64,000 nucleotides of DNA, taken from contig NC_045151.1 in assembly GCF_008831285.2 (NCBI RefSeq), positions 491,544 through 555,543 on the forward strand, in the 5' to 3' direction. The notes under the pieces were generated by a model. It was not told where the DNA came from. It saw only the letters and a program-made list of their open reading frames with translations, and searched no databases. Of this stretch, positions 13,301 to 25,694 are shown piece by piece. The translations under genes were made by a program, and so were the position numbers. How positions within the stretch are numbered: position 1 is the stretch's first letter; each line of letters starts with the position of its first letter. Source of the stretch: Nymphaea colorata. Taxonomy: Eukaryota > Streptophyta > Magnoliopsida > Nymphaeales > Nymphaeaceae.

Positions 13301-14409
13301 TTAACTAGTGAGACTCTTCTTCTGATATGATGACCACATAGAGTTACTATCAGTTAGAAGGATCTGTTGTAGCATGATCTTCACATTCAAGTTCTTAATA
13401 TTTTGTCATGACAGGCATGATTCTGAAAGTAACTTTTTGTGCACAAACTCTCTGTTTGTTGAGTATTATGTTCCCTTAATTTATTTGAAGTTGGTAGCTT
13501 CTCAAGTTGATTAGCCAAATATTTTTAAAGGACTTGTTCATTAAACATCTGCATGAAGAAAGTGGTGCAAAATAGAGAATGATTGCAAAATATGTTAAAA
13601 CTTCCTAATTTATGTCAAGATTCTTGAATCTTAAGTTGTTGCCTAAGTCAAACTGTGTCATGCATACCAGTGCATAACCTTAGCATGTTACAAAGTCATT
13701 CTCATAGAAGGGAATGACATCTTGAATGTGAAGGCTTATGAGGTGGGCATGCAATGCATTCCAAGAGTAATGAGATGCAAGGGCAACTTGCAGTCTCTTG
13801 CACCTACTATGAGCAAGATCGTATATGAGCTGCTATTTTTTGTGAAACTATCTTCGGTGCAACCAAGCCTGCCGTATTCAGTAAGAAAGCCTCTCTTTTT
13901 AGTGATCTATTGGGATTTGGGCTTGAAATTACCATGTGAATCATGTGTAGCTAGGAGCAAATAGATTTATCCATGGTACTGATTGCCGCCAACTACACCT
14001 GTTGCTCTTTCTTCTAATAGTCAATTTGTTAATAGACAAGCCTTTTCTTTTGTCATCTGAGTCATGTGAGTGTTCTGTTTGTGTTCTTGATGTTTTAAAA
14101 TACAAATGCCTTCATTAGTCAATTTGTTAATAGAAAAGTCTTTTCTTTTATCATCCAACTGATCCCTTTCTGTTCTTGATGTTTTAAAATATGAATACTT
14201 CATATGCTGTTTATTGTCTTATTGAATGGCAGTTTGTGTTCTCTGTCCTCTTCAGTGGCATGATTGAAGTCTTGTTTCTTACGTTACTTGTGTTCTGTTT
14301 TATTTTGCAGTGCCCTGATAATTTCGTTGTGGGTTATGGTATGGATTATGCGGAACTCTACAGGAATTTGCCTTATATTGGGATCTTAAAGCCTGAAATA
14401 TATGAATGA
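10320..14409 (+). CDS. HGPT: Hypoxanthine-guanine phosphoribosyltransferase (HGPRT)
   Basis: This is the purine-salvage enzyme that joins hypoxanthine or guanine to PRPP to give IMP or GMP, presumably in the cytosol as no presequence is seen. Four exons: 10320-10484, 11388-11558, 13128-13289 and 14311-14409. All introns are phase 0 with GT/AG ends, and the product is 198 residues. The PRPP-binding motif EDIVDTG is at 114-120, with the acidic pair E114-D115 and catalytic-loop D118. LDKPARR carries the base-contacting Lys at about 146, and [13 protein letters not shown] carries the Mg-binding Asp near 178. The PPi loop reads GVATGAF rather than the animal LKGG, as I recall for plant-type enzymes. 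The length is close to the roughly 190-residue plant enzyme. The ATG chosen starts a typical N-terminus ([16 protein letters not shown] follows) and has a uORF upstream. Introns are 903, 1569 and 1021 bp. The identification is firm. Confidence 0.95.
14018..14200. repeat. 98-bp tandem duplication in HGPRT intron 3
   Basis: TAGTCAATTTGTTAATAG occurs at 14018 and 14116, and GTTCTTGATGTTTTAAAATA follows in both copies. The copies are diverged and lie wholly inside intron 3, away from the splice sites. Confidence 0.8.
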
Positions 14410-14493
14410 TGCCATTTGAAGCACGGGCAGTTTAACACTTTTGTACTGATTAGCATAAAAAAATATCTACATTCTATTATGTTGTATTGCCCA

Positions 14494-14499
14494 AATAAA
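14494..14499 (+). terminator. Candidate poly(A) signal of HGPRT
   Basis: AATAAA 85 bp after the HGPRT stop codon, within the usual range for a plant 3' UTR. Motif match only. Confidence 0.45.
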
Positions 14500-16589
14500 T
14501 TCATTCATAATCACTACCAGGCTAAGCCTTGGAAGTATTTTTTTTTTTTTTCTTTCTAATGGTTGGTGAAATTTCTTAAACTTAAAAGTTAATTCAAGTT
14601 TCTGATGCTTCAGCCTGGTTCCCTTTCCTTTATGGTAATCTGAAAGGGAGCAAAAATGGTTCTGTATGCTTCAGAGAAGGACCGAGCTCTCGACTTTGCT
14701 TTTTCTTTATACAAACATAATTTTACTCATTAGCTGTCTTTGTAAAAATCGTTGGGAGGTAATTTTGCTTTTGTGCTGTACAGAATGTTTTAAAGGTCGT
14801 GATTCTTTTGGAAGTGGCAGCTGTGGTTTAATCATAGTTGTTTTTTGTGAAAGATGAAAAAGTTGTGGAATTTCTGACATTTGTCTACTGTGTGATCTCC
14901 ATTCCCATCATCACCTTGAAGGCCAGGTGTTTTTGTAGTAGTGTTGATGATAATTTGCCCCGGATATCTCTGGTATCACACACTTTTCTCCCACAAGTAT
15001 GTTCTCCTGTAGACATATCTCCTGGTTGGCATGGATTGCTTACTAGTTGCTGCTCATTCTTGAGTCCACTTGATAGTTTTTCTGCTGAAGATCTGTGTTT
15101 CTACATTCATTAAGGCTGTTGAGTTGGAGATGCAGGTGTTCTTGCGTTGAGCTGCCTTTGTCAGCACATCAAGTGGAAAGCACAAATTGCTATCTGAGAG
15201 GTGTACGAGACTGACCAACAGGCCAAGGTCATCTCTTCAGCTTGAGCGTGTCTTTGTTAGGGTTGAATGATCAACATGCCACTTTTGGATATTAGTTAGT
15301 AGCTTCTGTTTTAATAAGTTTGAAGGGAAACGCAGTCCTGACCCTTGTGGCAATAAGGCCGTTGGTAGCTTATTGGCTCCAGGTTCACAAACATAGCATC
15401 GGCTTGCACAAAAAGTGGCAGATTTGAAAGTTCAACCATGACTACCTACGTAACACCGAAGGTTCACACCATATGTGAATACCTTTGGGTCCAATCATCT
15501 TCTTCCTAGTTGTCATCTATCTGCTGAAATTAACCTTGTTTCTATCTGTGGGTTGCTGCGGTACTTGGCTGTTGTTGGACCATACTGGAAGGATTCAAGG
15601 TTTGTCTGTGCTAGATCTGGTTGCGTGTGCATTACATATGGTACGAGGATTTTGTCATTTTCTTTTTTGCTGTATCAAGTCCAAATTCTAGCCAACATCC
15701 AATATCTTTAGCATGTCGTGGTTCCATAGTTTAGCGCCTGATTTCTTGGCTGTCCCAGTCATGGCTAAGCAGCATTATGTAGTCTCATGGCTTGAGCTCG
15801 AGTCTGGCTCTGTAAAGAGACATTGTGACCTGCCCTTCAAGAGATTCAGAGACTTCGTGGGCCTGCCCTTCATCAGCTGATTCAGGGCGATTCCTGCAGC
15901 CACATGAAAATCAATCTAGTTGGGAAGGTCCATTCTCAAATTGACTAGTCAAGAAGGCCGGCAATAGTATAGCCCCGACCGGCCAATTGACTGGTCTATT
16001 TTAGATTAGTTACGCAGATTAGAGCCAGTTCATAAAGGCTAAACGGAACTCCGGAGCAGCCCTGCCTTTCTTTGACTTCATGGTATGGTTGAAGGTGCAA
16101 ATAAGTTAGATCGGTTGCAGCGTGATCATGTATTGCTCTAAAGTTTCAACTTCACTGATGCCTGCTCCAAATCTTTAGCATTGCATTGCGGTTGCACAGA
16201 GAAAGTAGACAAGTTGGATGTATTGCTTGGGAGGCATGGAAAACGTCAAGCGTCATATGAACTTCTGTGTTGCTAATGTGCTTTCAGTGACAAACGGATT
16301 TCTCTAAGACTTGGGATACGCGGTCTCTGGTTCAAATTTCCTATTCTGCAAAAAAGGGGTTACCAACGTGTAACTTGAAGCACAAATAAGACGGAACCCC
16401 GAGGTGCAAAAAGCAGGCCTTGTATTCTAGGGAAACAAGGAGTTGTGTGGGAGTTTTGGCTCTCTTATGGGTGATAAGTTGAAATATTTCTCCAATTCAC
16501 ACAGAAGATAATTCATTGATTGATTTGATGAATATGAAACCAGGGAACACTTCCACAGAGATCCCCACATCTCAAGTTTTGGGTAGAGA
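14500..16589. other. Intergenic, no gene recognised
   Basis: Moderate-GC DNA without long open frames or familiar motifs. Short open frames (for example 15475-15711) lack start context, splice structure or homology that I recognise. Part may be decayed transposon sequence joined to the LINE remnant that follows. Confidence 0.4.
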
Positions 16590-18600
16590 GAGGACAAGAT
16601 GAACGTCAATAGATTTGAGGACCTCGTAGATTGTCAATGACAAACCCAGGATTGTCATCCAGGAGATAGATCTTAAAGAGATGAAGAGGCCGTTTGCCTG
16701 GACAATGATCAGTTGTTTTGTATGTGGATTTGTGAAAGGCAAATGGAGTATAGTTACATTATCTCAGGGTTGAGGGCTCTATGGAAGGAAATAGATACCC
16801 TATATTCTGATTTGTGAGAAAATGTTGAAGCCTTGTTCAAGTGGATTGCAGGGCGGAGTCGGAAATGATTCTGCTCAAAAAAGAACTTGAAAGTTGGGTG
16901 GAAGAAAGCTTAATTACAAGTAGATGAATTTCAGGGCTAAAGTTGTGTATTTGAAGTTCCTAACCCAGATTACTAGAGGTGCTGTCTTGTTCGTATGGTT
17001 GTCAAGTGGGACCCTCACCATACAATCCAAAATTAGAAACCTGTATCAGTAGTTCTCATAATTTTTGATACCATGCTAAGCATGAAGTTTGAGTGGTGGC
17101 AGCAAGATTTCAAATGCTATGCTTAGATCTGGAATGCAGACATTTAGGGATTTTGGTTGTGCAATGGGTCAAATTGACTTGCCCCTAGTGGTGATGGGAG
17201 ATTTCAATGCTCTCAAGAAGGAAGAAGATACCACTGGAAGGCTTGTGAGAGCTTTAATTAGTTCATTTCTAGCAATGGGTGATTAAAGATGAGAATAGGA
17301 CTTGACTTGGTTTAATAATGGTATGAGGATTAAGAGTATTAGATGCCAACTGGATTAGGCATTAGTAAATCATCATGAGGTTGGAGTTCTGGTTACAGGT
17401 TCTCTGTTAATTTTTTTTTAGATCTACATCTAATCATAATCCTTCTGTCTAGTAGATACTTTTGTTTCCCCATTGATCAAGAATTTCAATTTTCAAGTTT
17501 TTCATGTGTTGGTCCCTGAGGCAGGGTTGTGAAGATTTCATCAAAGACTATGGGAGAGCTCATACTGTTGGCTGAAAGGAACTTATACAGACGACACGTG
17601 AAAGTGGAACAGGTAAAAACAGCGATGTTTTACAAGTCTAGATTTTTTCATGGCAACCCAATCCATTTCCACACCAGGCTCAGACTTTTAATTTAGCTTA
17701 TCCCAACTCATCCCTTAGTAGTTTCTAGTCTAAAAAAAGTTAGGAACCAAGACAATTAATTACTTAACGACTCATATATAAGTCTTTTAAGATTCCTCAC
17801 AATTTTAGATAAATGACTAAACCCTTAAAGTACATGCATCCATGCGTGTGGGATCATAGGTTCAAGTGTCGAACCCTCTATGATACTACTGTAATAACCC
17901 GACTCATTCCCACATCGGGCTCAGTTCTCTAATCCAACTGATCTCAGTATGTCTCCTAGTAGTTTCAGTTTCAAGGTTAAGAACTAAGACAATCAATCAC
18001 TTAACAACCACATTTATAAGTCCTTCAAAATTTTAGATACGATACCAAACTTTTCAAAGTAAATTTTTCGAATGCTTCAATAAAAAATATAGCTAAAAGT
18101 GATTATTATTCCATCACACTAAATTTTTCATGTTGTTTCAAAGACTATGGACTGGTAATGACAAATACAGGTATCCTCATTTAGTAAGTTGAGATTCTCC
18201 ATGCTTCGAGGAAAGAAGTATGGGATTACAGAACTCAAATTCCTTGACATGGCTTATATGATTCTTGGGCATAAGTTGGATTTGTTGAGAAGGAAATGTA
18301 TGTATTGTTCTGGACAGCAAAGTGTAGACCTAATCAGTCATGGACCTTGGAAAGAATTAGGACATAATTTAGTCGAGCAGTATGGGAATAGCAATGAGAT
18401 CCAGATATGGACTGAATTTAATGGGACCATTGAATTATCATGCATCTCCTATCCGGAGAAGATTTTGGACGGATGGAGCAATCCCTCGAGTGGAGCAAGA
18501 GCAAGTTTGTAAATGATCCCCTGGTCACGGCTGCAGAAAATGTTAATGGGGAAAAAATGGCATATATGAGCTCATCCAGCCCTAGAGAACTAGTATTTGG
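16590..18600 (+). mobile_element. Degenerate LINE (non-LTR retrotransposon) fragment
   Basis: Conceptual translation shows pieces of a plant L1-type ORF2 broken by stops. At 17185-17250 it reads LPLVVMGDFNALKKEEDTTG, the conserved GDFN box of the apurinic-like endonuclease domain. After a stop comes a block like the endonuclease end (TWFNNGMRIKSIRCQLD, then ALVNHHE). Around 17470 a PLIKNFNFQVFH-like segment appears, and around 18230-18390 a segment with LDLLRRK and GPWKELGHNLVEQY matches the linker between endonuclease and reverse transcriptase. No YADD reverse-transcriptase core was found, so the element is truncated at the 3' side as well as inactivated. An inserted repeat (17655-18046) separates the two parts. 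Boundaries are approximate. Confidence 0.7.
17655..18046. repeat. Two-unit tandem repeat nested in the LINE
   Basis: Units begin at about 17655 (AACCCAATCCATTTCCACACC) and about 17896 (AACCCGACTCATTCCCACATC), 241 bp apart. They share GGCTCAG, CCTAGTAGTTT-like, AAGACAAT(T/C)AAT and TATAAGTC(T/C)TT words. Words like TCCCACATCGG recur in short plant interspersed repeats. The pair sits between two LINE segments, so it probably inserted after the LINE. Confidence 0.6.
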
Positions 18601-18661
18601 TTGAATGGCCCCTTTACCTTGCACATGAAGACTGCTCTCACCTCAATCATGATGAAATAAG

Positions 18662-18931
18662 GCCGAGTCGAGCCAACTCAAGCTCAACATGAACTCACTC
18701 GGTTAAATTACGCTCACTCAAGCTTATCTGAAAATTTGAGCTACATGAACTCAACTCGATCAAAGTAAGATTGTTTAATCTATGGTTTTTTTTTTTTTTC
18801 GGGCAATTTCCAAACTTAGACCTAGACTATCAAGCTGAACTCAAGCTAAGCTAACCTTGTACAGCCCAACTCAAGCTCAAGCTGGTAATAGATGAGTCTA
18901 GTCATGTCAAGCTGACCGAGCTTGACTCGGC
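18662..18931. repeat. Inverted-end repeat rich in AGCTCAA/GAGTCGAG
   Basis: The left end GCCGAGTCGAGC (18662) is matched in inverted form by GCTTGACTCGGC at about 18920-18931. The interior is built of CAAGCTCAA and CTCAAGCT words. The same word set fills 45540-45860. Such elements are probably non-autonomous DNA transposons. From 18932 to 19657 I see no gene; part is probably the helicase 3' UTR. Confidence 0.5.
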
Positions 18932-19410
18932 TTGTGTACAACCCTACCTTGAAACGGCTTGTGAAAGATCGTAAATCATCTTCCCTCCCCTTTTCCCTTT
19001 GAATGCAGGTTTACAGGAACAATATGGACCTTTAGAGGCAGTGACTTTTATAAGAGAATAACTTGCGATGGTGGTCTTACAAAAACGGTGGGAGAGCGCA
19101 AAACATTTTTCTTTTAAGAGATTATGGATGGCCAATATGTGGAGGATGGTGCTCCCTACTTTGGGCAAAGCATGAAGATTGAAGAACTCGGTTTACCATC
19201 AAGAGGCAAGGCCCTACATTTGAGCTTCGTGTTGACATCCTCTGGGAAATGTGAGAGGAGTTGTATTTGTAAACCATGGAAAAGCCCATTTAACAGGAGA
19301 TTTCTCTTTTGCGAAAGACTGGAATCTCCTTGACCCTCGGCCTCCGTTAAACAAGCTCGTTGCTTGGTTTTGTCTCTGCATTCTTTTGCATTTTGTACAA
19401 AAAATCTTTG

Positions 19411-19416
19411 TTTATT
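19411..19416 (-). terminator. Candidate poly(A) signal of the RH39-like gene
   Basis: AATAAA on the minus strand about 245 bp past the helicase stop codon. Motif match only. Confidence 0.3.
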
Positions 19417-19657
19417 TGTCGAGGGCTTCTCCCCCAACAGAGTTACATCCGAACTGCTTAGTTGTTGACTGTATGTTTAACAAAGCGAAGCACAGTCAAA
19501 GGAGATCGGATTATGGAGCCAATAACTTCGGAAAGGCAACTGAAATTAGTACCGAACCTGGTGCCATCTCCATGAATAAACCTTGCCTTGCCAATCAAGA
19601 TCATTCCTTCATCTTAGTTTTGCTCTTATCAGTAGGGATGATGCATCTTTCCTCGTC

Positions 19658-22600
19658 TCAAAGTTTGCTTGCAGATGCATTGCGCCCTCTAAACCCTACA
19701 ACCTGCAGTTTCGATGGTTTTGTGGCAGATTTCTTTGCTACCACACTCTTCCTCACTTTCGGGAATGCTTGCTTTGCCCCACTTGCAGAAGCCTTTCTTG
19801 TTGACACACTTGATGTAGTTTTCTTGGCCTTGGTTGCTACAGCCTTCTGATTCCCAGATTTGATGCCCTTATTTGGACCCTTTGAGGACTTGAACGATGA
19901 AGCACTACCCTTGCCTTTCTGTTTCGTGGTCTCTGCATTTCTGGTCAATGTTGTCCTGCCTTTGTGATCATTCGGACGACGAGTTGCGATCTCCCTTTTG
20001 ATACTAACCACTGAAAGTGATTCCAAGCTCTCATTCTTCCTAATGGCATCCTCAATTCTGCTCGCTAAAATCAAATCCTTCTTTGCCACAAGGCTAGTGA
20101 CTTTTCCTGAAGAAACAGAAAAGTATATTACTTAAAGATGAAAAAAGTGACATCAGCAATTGAAAATTAACAAATAGACCTCCCAATGACAGGTTATTCT
20201 GGACGACAAGGAATCATAGCACAACAAAATAATAGAATGGAAGAATCTAAAGACGTCCTAAATTGTGCATCAAACAAACGATTCTTGTCTTGTCTTCTAA
20301 CACTCTAAGCTGATGTCCCAATTCGGCCACAAGACTGATACCTAGCTAAGAACATGAGCTTCAAATCAGTACTGGGCACATTGAAGATTTAGACCAGTTG
20401 ACCTAAAGGAACGTTCACCGATCCTTTTGTTTGGTCTTCTCAATAAAACCAAGAAGACGTGACCAGTACAAAATTATTAAGGTGCTTAAAAGAGGCAGGA
20501 GAAAAAACTAGCACACGATGTACAAAAAAGGTTCCTAGAGGATCATTTTTACATCATGGAATTTTGTCAAAAAATGCTGTCGCTGGTAGGAAAGTGCCTT
20601 TTCCCCACTAATAAATCAACAGAATATAAGCAAGGGGAAAATGCTAAGGTGACAGAAGTGGGGGCAATTCTCTTCACTCATAAAGTTTCCCATAATTTCA
20701 GTTGCATTTCCCTCATCTATGAAAGTGGTTTCTCACTTCTCCATGTTGGCAGGTATAGGTCCCCAATGAAGAGAAAACAGCTACTTTTTCTGCATTTTGC
20801 CTCTCCACCCTCAAAGGTGAAATAAAAAGGCGTTAAAGCATTTCCTACAAATATACTTGAAGCAAAAGGAAAGCTTTAGAGTATCAACAGAAAAGGAAGC
20901 AATTGAAAATGAACCTTTTGCTCCCATTCTAGCTGTTCTCCCAGTACGATGAAGGTAATCAATCTACAAAAAGGCAGATAGATAAACATACCATTTTAGA
21001 AATGAGCAAAGGCACATATGCTGGAGCTACAATAGAAAAAGAAGAGGAAACTTACGGAGTTTAAGGGGAAGTCAAACATGATAACATGATCAACATCCAG
21101 GTCAAGTCCTCGTGCTGCCAAATCAGTACAAACTAATGTGGGGCAGTCTCCATCATCACTCTTGAACTTTTTAAGATTTTCTACTCTGCAACGAAGGAGT
21201 TCAAGGAGTATGAATAATCTGCATATTAGTAGAATGAACAAGAAGAATTCCCTCTACATAAAATAAGAAGCTGGTTAGACTAACATATCATACAACCTGA
21301 CATTCAGATGAGAACTAAATGTCCAACTTGACTCTCCAATTCAAGAGATCTGGGGGAGTTTGGCTTATTATGAACTCCAACTAGTAACCTACTTCATCAT
21401 GTATCAGTCAACTCAGGCTGAAAAATAAGTTTGGGGGCCTGGGGCACATATTGTATGCTCTGATCACAGATGTTGATTCCAGAAAAAAATTTGCAGACCC
21501 GGCTAGTTGACCAATCAGCTGTTCAAATAAACCCAAGTTGGACCCAAATGGGTCCTCTGGACCATGGATCAATAAATCTTCTGTACCCTAAAATGATTTC
21601 CTAAGTTAAGAGGCCACAGTGTTTTTAACAAGGTCAGGATGTAAAAGATGAACTGTGCTTCTTTTAGTTTCTTTATCATGCATTTTTTCTGGGACCCTTT
21701 TTTTTTTCCTGAATGAAGACACTTGCCAAAGATTACTGGTACATGGGTCCACAACGCTGCAAGGTCAACCCTGGGTGTCAGCATGCCTTACCAGCCTTAT
21801 GGACTTCAACAGTGTAAATTCTGCAGACACGACCGACTGATAAGGTTTGATGCTGGCACCTACTCCTCAATGTCTAACTCTGCCACTAAACATGCATGAT
21901 ATACCTTTCTCAGACCATTATTAATCAATATGGCCCACCATAATCAACTAAAGCTGGTACATGCACCTGAAAGTCTAACCAGCTTACTAGCCACTTATGA
22001 CATGCCTTTCTCAGGCAACTTTAATCATATGGGACATACCAATCCCCATACAGATGAAGATACAAAAGCTAACCCCTTTCCAGGTCATGCCTTGCTCCTT
22101 CATAATATTGTCATCAGATTTGAAGAAGCTAAGAAAATAATCCCTATCCAAAGGTGACTAGAAAATAGTATACCTTTGTTCTGCCGGAACCTCTCCATGG
22201 TAGTTAACTGTATAGACTTTACTTTCACTTAGAAAATGGTCCACAGCTCGACTGGAGTTCAAGGTATTACAGAATACCATCACACGGTTTCCTCTTGCAA
22301 GACTCGGCTCAAGAACCTGTAATGAAGAAGAGCGCAGTCAATGAATATACACAAATTCCTCACCATAGTTTCGCAGACAAGTGGAGCAGATAAAATTTTT
22401 CTTAGGTTTTATGAAGCTAAACATATTTTTCGTACTAGAAATTAAATGTATTAATGCTTTTTTCTATACTTTGTATAAGAGTCTATCCAAATTGAAAGAT
22501 TGCTTCCTCCTTTTCATTGTTGTCCAACTCAAAATTTTCAAAAATGTAATGATAGATGCATGAGTGATACAAACCCGTCCAAAGGCAAGGAGAAAGGAAA

Positions 22601-25600
22601 GACCTGTAACAATGCTTCTAGCTTGTTCTCTGCACCAGATAACTTGATGAAGTCATGCCTTGCAGATGCAATCTTCTTATGAAATGACGAAGTGCGAAGA
22701 TGAACAATTCCTTGAAATTCCTCATCTATCAGTTTCTGAACTGCCTGCAATTTTATATTAAGTTATTAACCATCTCTAAGGAATACCTCAAAGCAATCAA
22801 AAAACTCAAAATTGAAGAAAAAAAGTCAAAAAACAAACAAAAGTGGAAGTAAACATCCTCTCAAAGGTTACTCAAAGATAATCAGAAACTGAGGACAGCA
22901 AGAGCACAATAAACACTAGTGCTCTTCTTTCTAAAGAAAAAAGCTGGCCACCAATTTACCAGGAGCTAAGCATAGTTTATTGCATTTAAGTCCTTTAAGA
23001 TAGAAGCAAATGATGGAGCGATGCCATTAAAATGAAGATGCAGCATGGGTTATGGATGGTTAATGAAATTTCAGTACAATTATGTACTTGGCAAACAATG
23101 AAACTAATTGAAGAGTAATAGATCCTAAACAAGTCCAGAAAGCCTTGTTGCATGTTCTCTGCTTGATTTGAATTTATATGTGCACTGCCTTGCCCTCTTT
23201 TAAAAAAAAATAGGAACATATACTTCCCTATGAAATATATTGAATGCAATTTCTTCGATACAAAAACAGGATAAGCAGGTCAAACAGCTGCGTAATCTTT
23301 AACTAAGGAGTTTGTTTAAGCCCCAGTGGATTGGGACAAAAGACTGTGTTTATGCAATCCAAAAGTAGCCAACATACAACCTTTGTCAGGGTTGCAGTAA
23401 CCAAAACTGTTTGGTATCCTGAGTCATTGGGCTTGGCTGCACGGTTCTTCAATGTGCACTGCCTTGCCCTCTTTTAAAAAAAAATAGGAACATATACTTC
23501 CCTATGAAATATATTGAATGCAATTTCTTCGATACAAAAACAGGATAAGCAGGTCAAACAGCTGCGTAATCTTTAACTAAGGAGTTTGTTTAAGCCCCAG
23601 TGGATTGGGACAAAAGACTGTGTTTATGCAATCCAAAAGTAGCCAACATACAACCTTTGTCAGGGTTGCAGTAACCAAAACTGTTTGGTATCCTGGGTCA
23701 TTGGGCTTGGCTGCACGGTTCTTCAATGGGCTCAGAAACTTGCGAATATCAGGACCAAACCCACGATCAAACATCGTGTCCGCCTCATCTAAAACCTGTC
23801 ATAAATGCAAGAAAAAAAACACAAATAATGCAAAAGCAGCTATGTGGTGCATAAACCCATCCAAGATATAACAGTAAAGCAATCATAAGAATTGAAGCTA
23901 AACCTTACCAAGTATCTAATATCACCGTACACCATATTGTCATTTTCTATATGCTGAAGAATCCTCCCTGGAGTCCCAACCACCATGTCAATTGGCTCAC
24001 CCAAGGAATCCTCTTGTGGCCTTAACCTTCCACCACCACTTATCATGGTTGAACGAAACTTTGCATGATGACTGATGGATTTTGCCACGCGAAAAACCTA
24101 AATGTATATCAAATCACGATCACCTCTAAGAAGAAAAAGGAAGGCAGATAGATAGAGAAAGCTATTTCAACCATGATACATGTACAAAGAAGAACCTGTT
24201 CAGAAAGCTCCCTAGTGGGACACATGACAACTGCTCGAGGACGCTTAGGCTTCATAAGCATACCAAAAGTAGCTTCATCTTGCCGCAACAACTGCAGAAG
24301 ATATCAAATCCTTTCAAGAACTGTTCCCAATTATAAATAACAAAACCACGATTTAGATGTGAGGAGAATATCAGCGATCAAATAAAAATGGAACCTCACA
24401 AAAAAATAGCAAAAACTTCAATAAACATAAGATACAAAAACCATTTTACTCCAAGAAGAAGTGGGCAATTTCCACTTACACATATCTACATCGACATGCG
24501 TGTAGACTTTGTCATTGAAAGCACTCCGAGGAGTTCAAACGATTACTAGAATTAGTCAATGGTTAAGAACATAAAAAATTTGTGACATCGAAGCTCTACA
24601 TGCATAAGGTTGGTCTTAATAGACATCTAGAAATGGGAATGGTGTGATACCTACTAAAGTAATGCATAATGAAATCAAATTGAGTGCCCCTCTTTCAAAC
24701 CGCCCTTCCCCCTAGACCCTTCTCTCGGATATAGAAGGATTGTGATTCACAGAGGCGAATAGCTTAAGTTTACAAATAAGATAGCAGATCTCGCAATAAC
24801 TCAAAAGAATGTTTGACATCTGTACCTGTCACAAATAAGCGCACATACGAAGACGTGTACATGTATTCAAGTAGCTCTTACATAATTAGTAGACACAAGG
24901 TAATACTATGACTAATGTTACTAAAAGAAACGAAGACCAAATAAAATCACTTCCCTTGACTGCACTTCCAACATGACATGAAGCACTAAAACTTCCTTCA
25001 ACTCCTAATAACTTTGAACAGAAAGGGACATGTATTTTCTTACTATGAAGCCATAGTTAGCTCAGAGACTAAACAATAACAAAGTAACAAGGACCGGTAC
25101 CCGCTTCAGAAGCACCATTACAAGAATTAAAGGGAGAAATGTATCCAAATTTTCCAATAACTTGGGTACCTGAACCAGAGGAAGCATATAAGCCAATGTC
25201 TTTCCAGAGCCAGTATGTGAGCCTAGAACCACACTCTTCCTATCCAGCACCGCAGGGACCCCAATGCACTGTATCTCAGTGGGAACCGAAATCCCCATCT
25301 CATTGACAGCACCCAACACCTCTTCGCTCAGACCCAACTCTGAAAATGAAGAAGCAGCTACAGCCCCACCACCATCCTTCCCTTTCTTGTGCTCTTCCTT
25401 AACAATAGTGGAAGGTGATGATGGCCGACTAGGCTGCGTCTTTGCGGCGTCTTTGAGGTGCCTGATTCTCAGTTTCTCTAGAAGAAGAGCGTGACGCTCG
25501 GATTCCAGATCTTGGTGTGTTAGTTCAGTGGTGGGAGTACTGGTGGTGGTGGTGGTGGTGCAAATAGGCCTAAACCCTAGAAAAACCTTAGTTTTTGAAG

Positions 25601-25694
25601 GGTGGTACCGCCGAACTGCGGACTGGAGAAGTGGGTAGGTGAGAAAAGATCGAGAAGATGAGAGATTGATGAGAGCTCTGCCTGCATAACCCAT
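19658..25694 (-). CDS. RH39: DEAD-box ATP-dependent RNA helicase, RH39-like
   Basis: An ATP-dependent RNA helicase. The Arabidopsis counterpart RH39 acts in chloroplasts on 23S rRNA processing, and that role is inferred here. Nine exons: 25170-25694, 24196-24291, 23909-24097, 23655-23795, 22604-22744, 22174-22316, 21056-21185, 20915-20963 and 19658-20106. All splice sites are GT/AG, and the product is 620 residues, the usual RH39 length. Residues 1-60 are rich in Ser, Thr and Arg, fitting a transit peptide. Motifs in order: Q-motif around 117-143 ([10 protein letters not shown], then PTEIQ), SHTGSGKT 159-166, PTRELSEQ 200-207, TPGR 249-252, DEAD 273-276, VTAT 311-314, VMVFCNT 376-382, ARGLD 436-440 and HRTGRTAR 460-467. 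A Lys/Ser-rich tail ends with VVGFRGR, typical of the RH39 group. Intron 4 carries a partial copy of exon 4. It is divergent from the PABP gene, with 4.1 kb between. Confidence 0.95.
23178..23725. repeat. Near-identical 274-bp tandem duplication in the helicase
   Basis: Copy 1 is 23178-23451 and copy 2 is 23452-23725. On reading through I saw one difference: CCTGAGTC in copy 1 against CCTGGGTC in copy 2. Copy 2 includes the 3' part of exon 4 (23655-23725) with its splice donor. Copy 1 repeats that exon end (23381-23451) and a second intact donor inside the intron. The one change turns Pro to Ser in the copied exon end. The repeat shares only a few bases (ATG) at the junction. Confidence 0.9.

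Noticed and set aside
19251..19850. 199-codon plus-strand open frame over the helicase 3' end
   Set aside because: It is antisense to the last helicase exon and its 3' UTR, with no family resemblance. The Lys/Ser-rich tail read backwards leaves an open frame.
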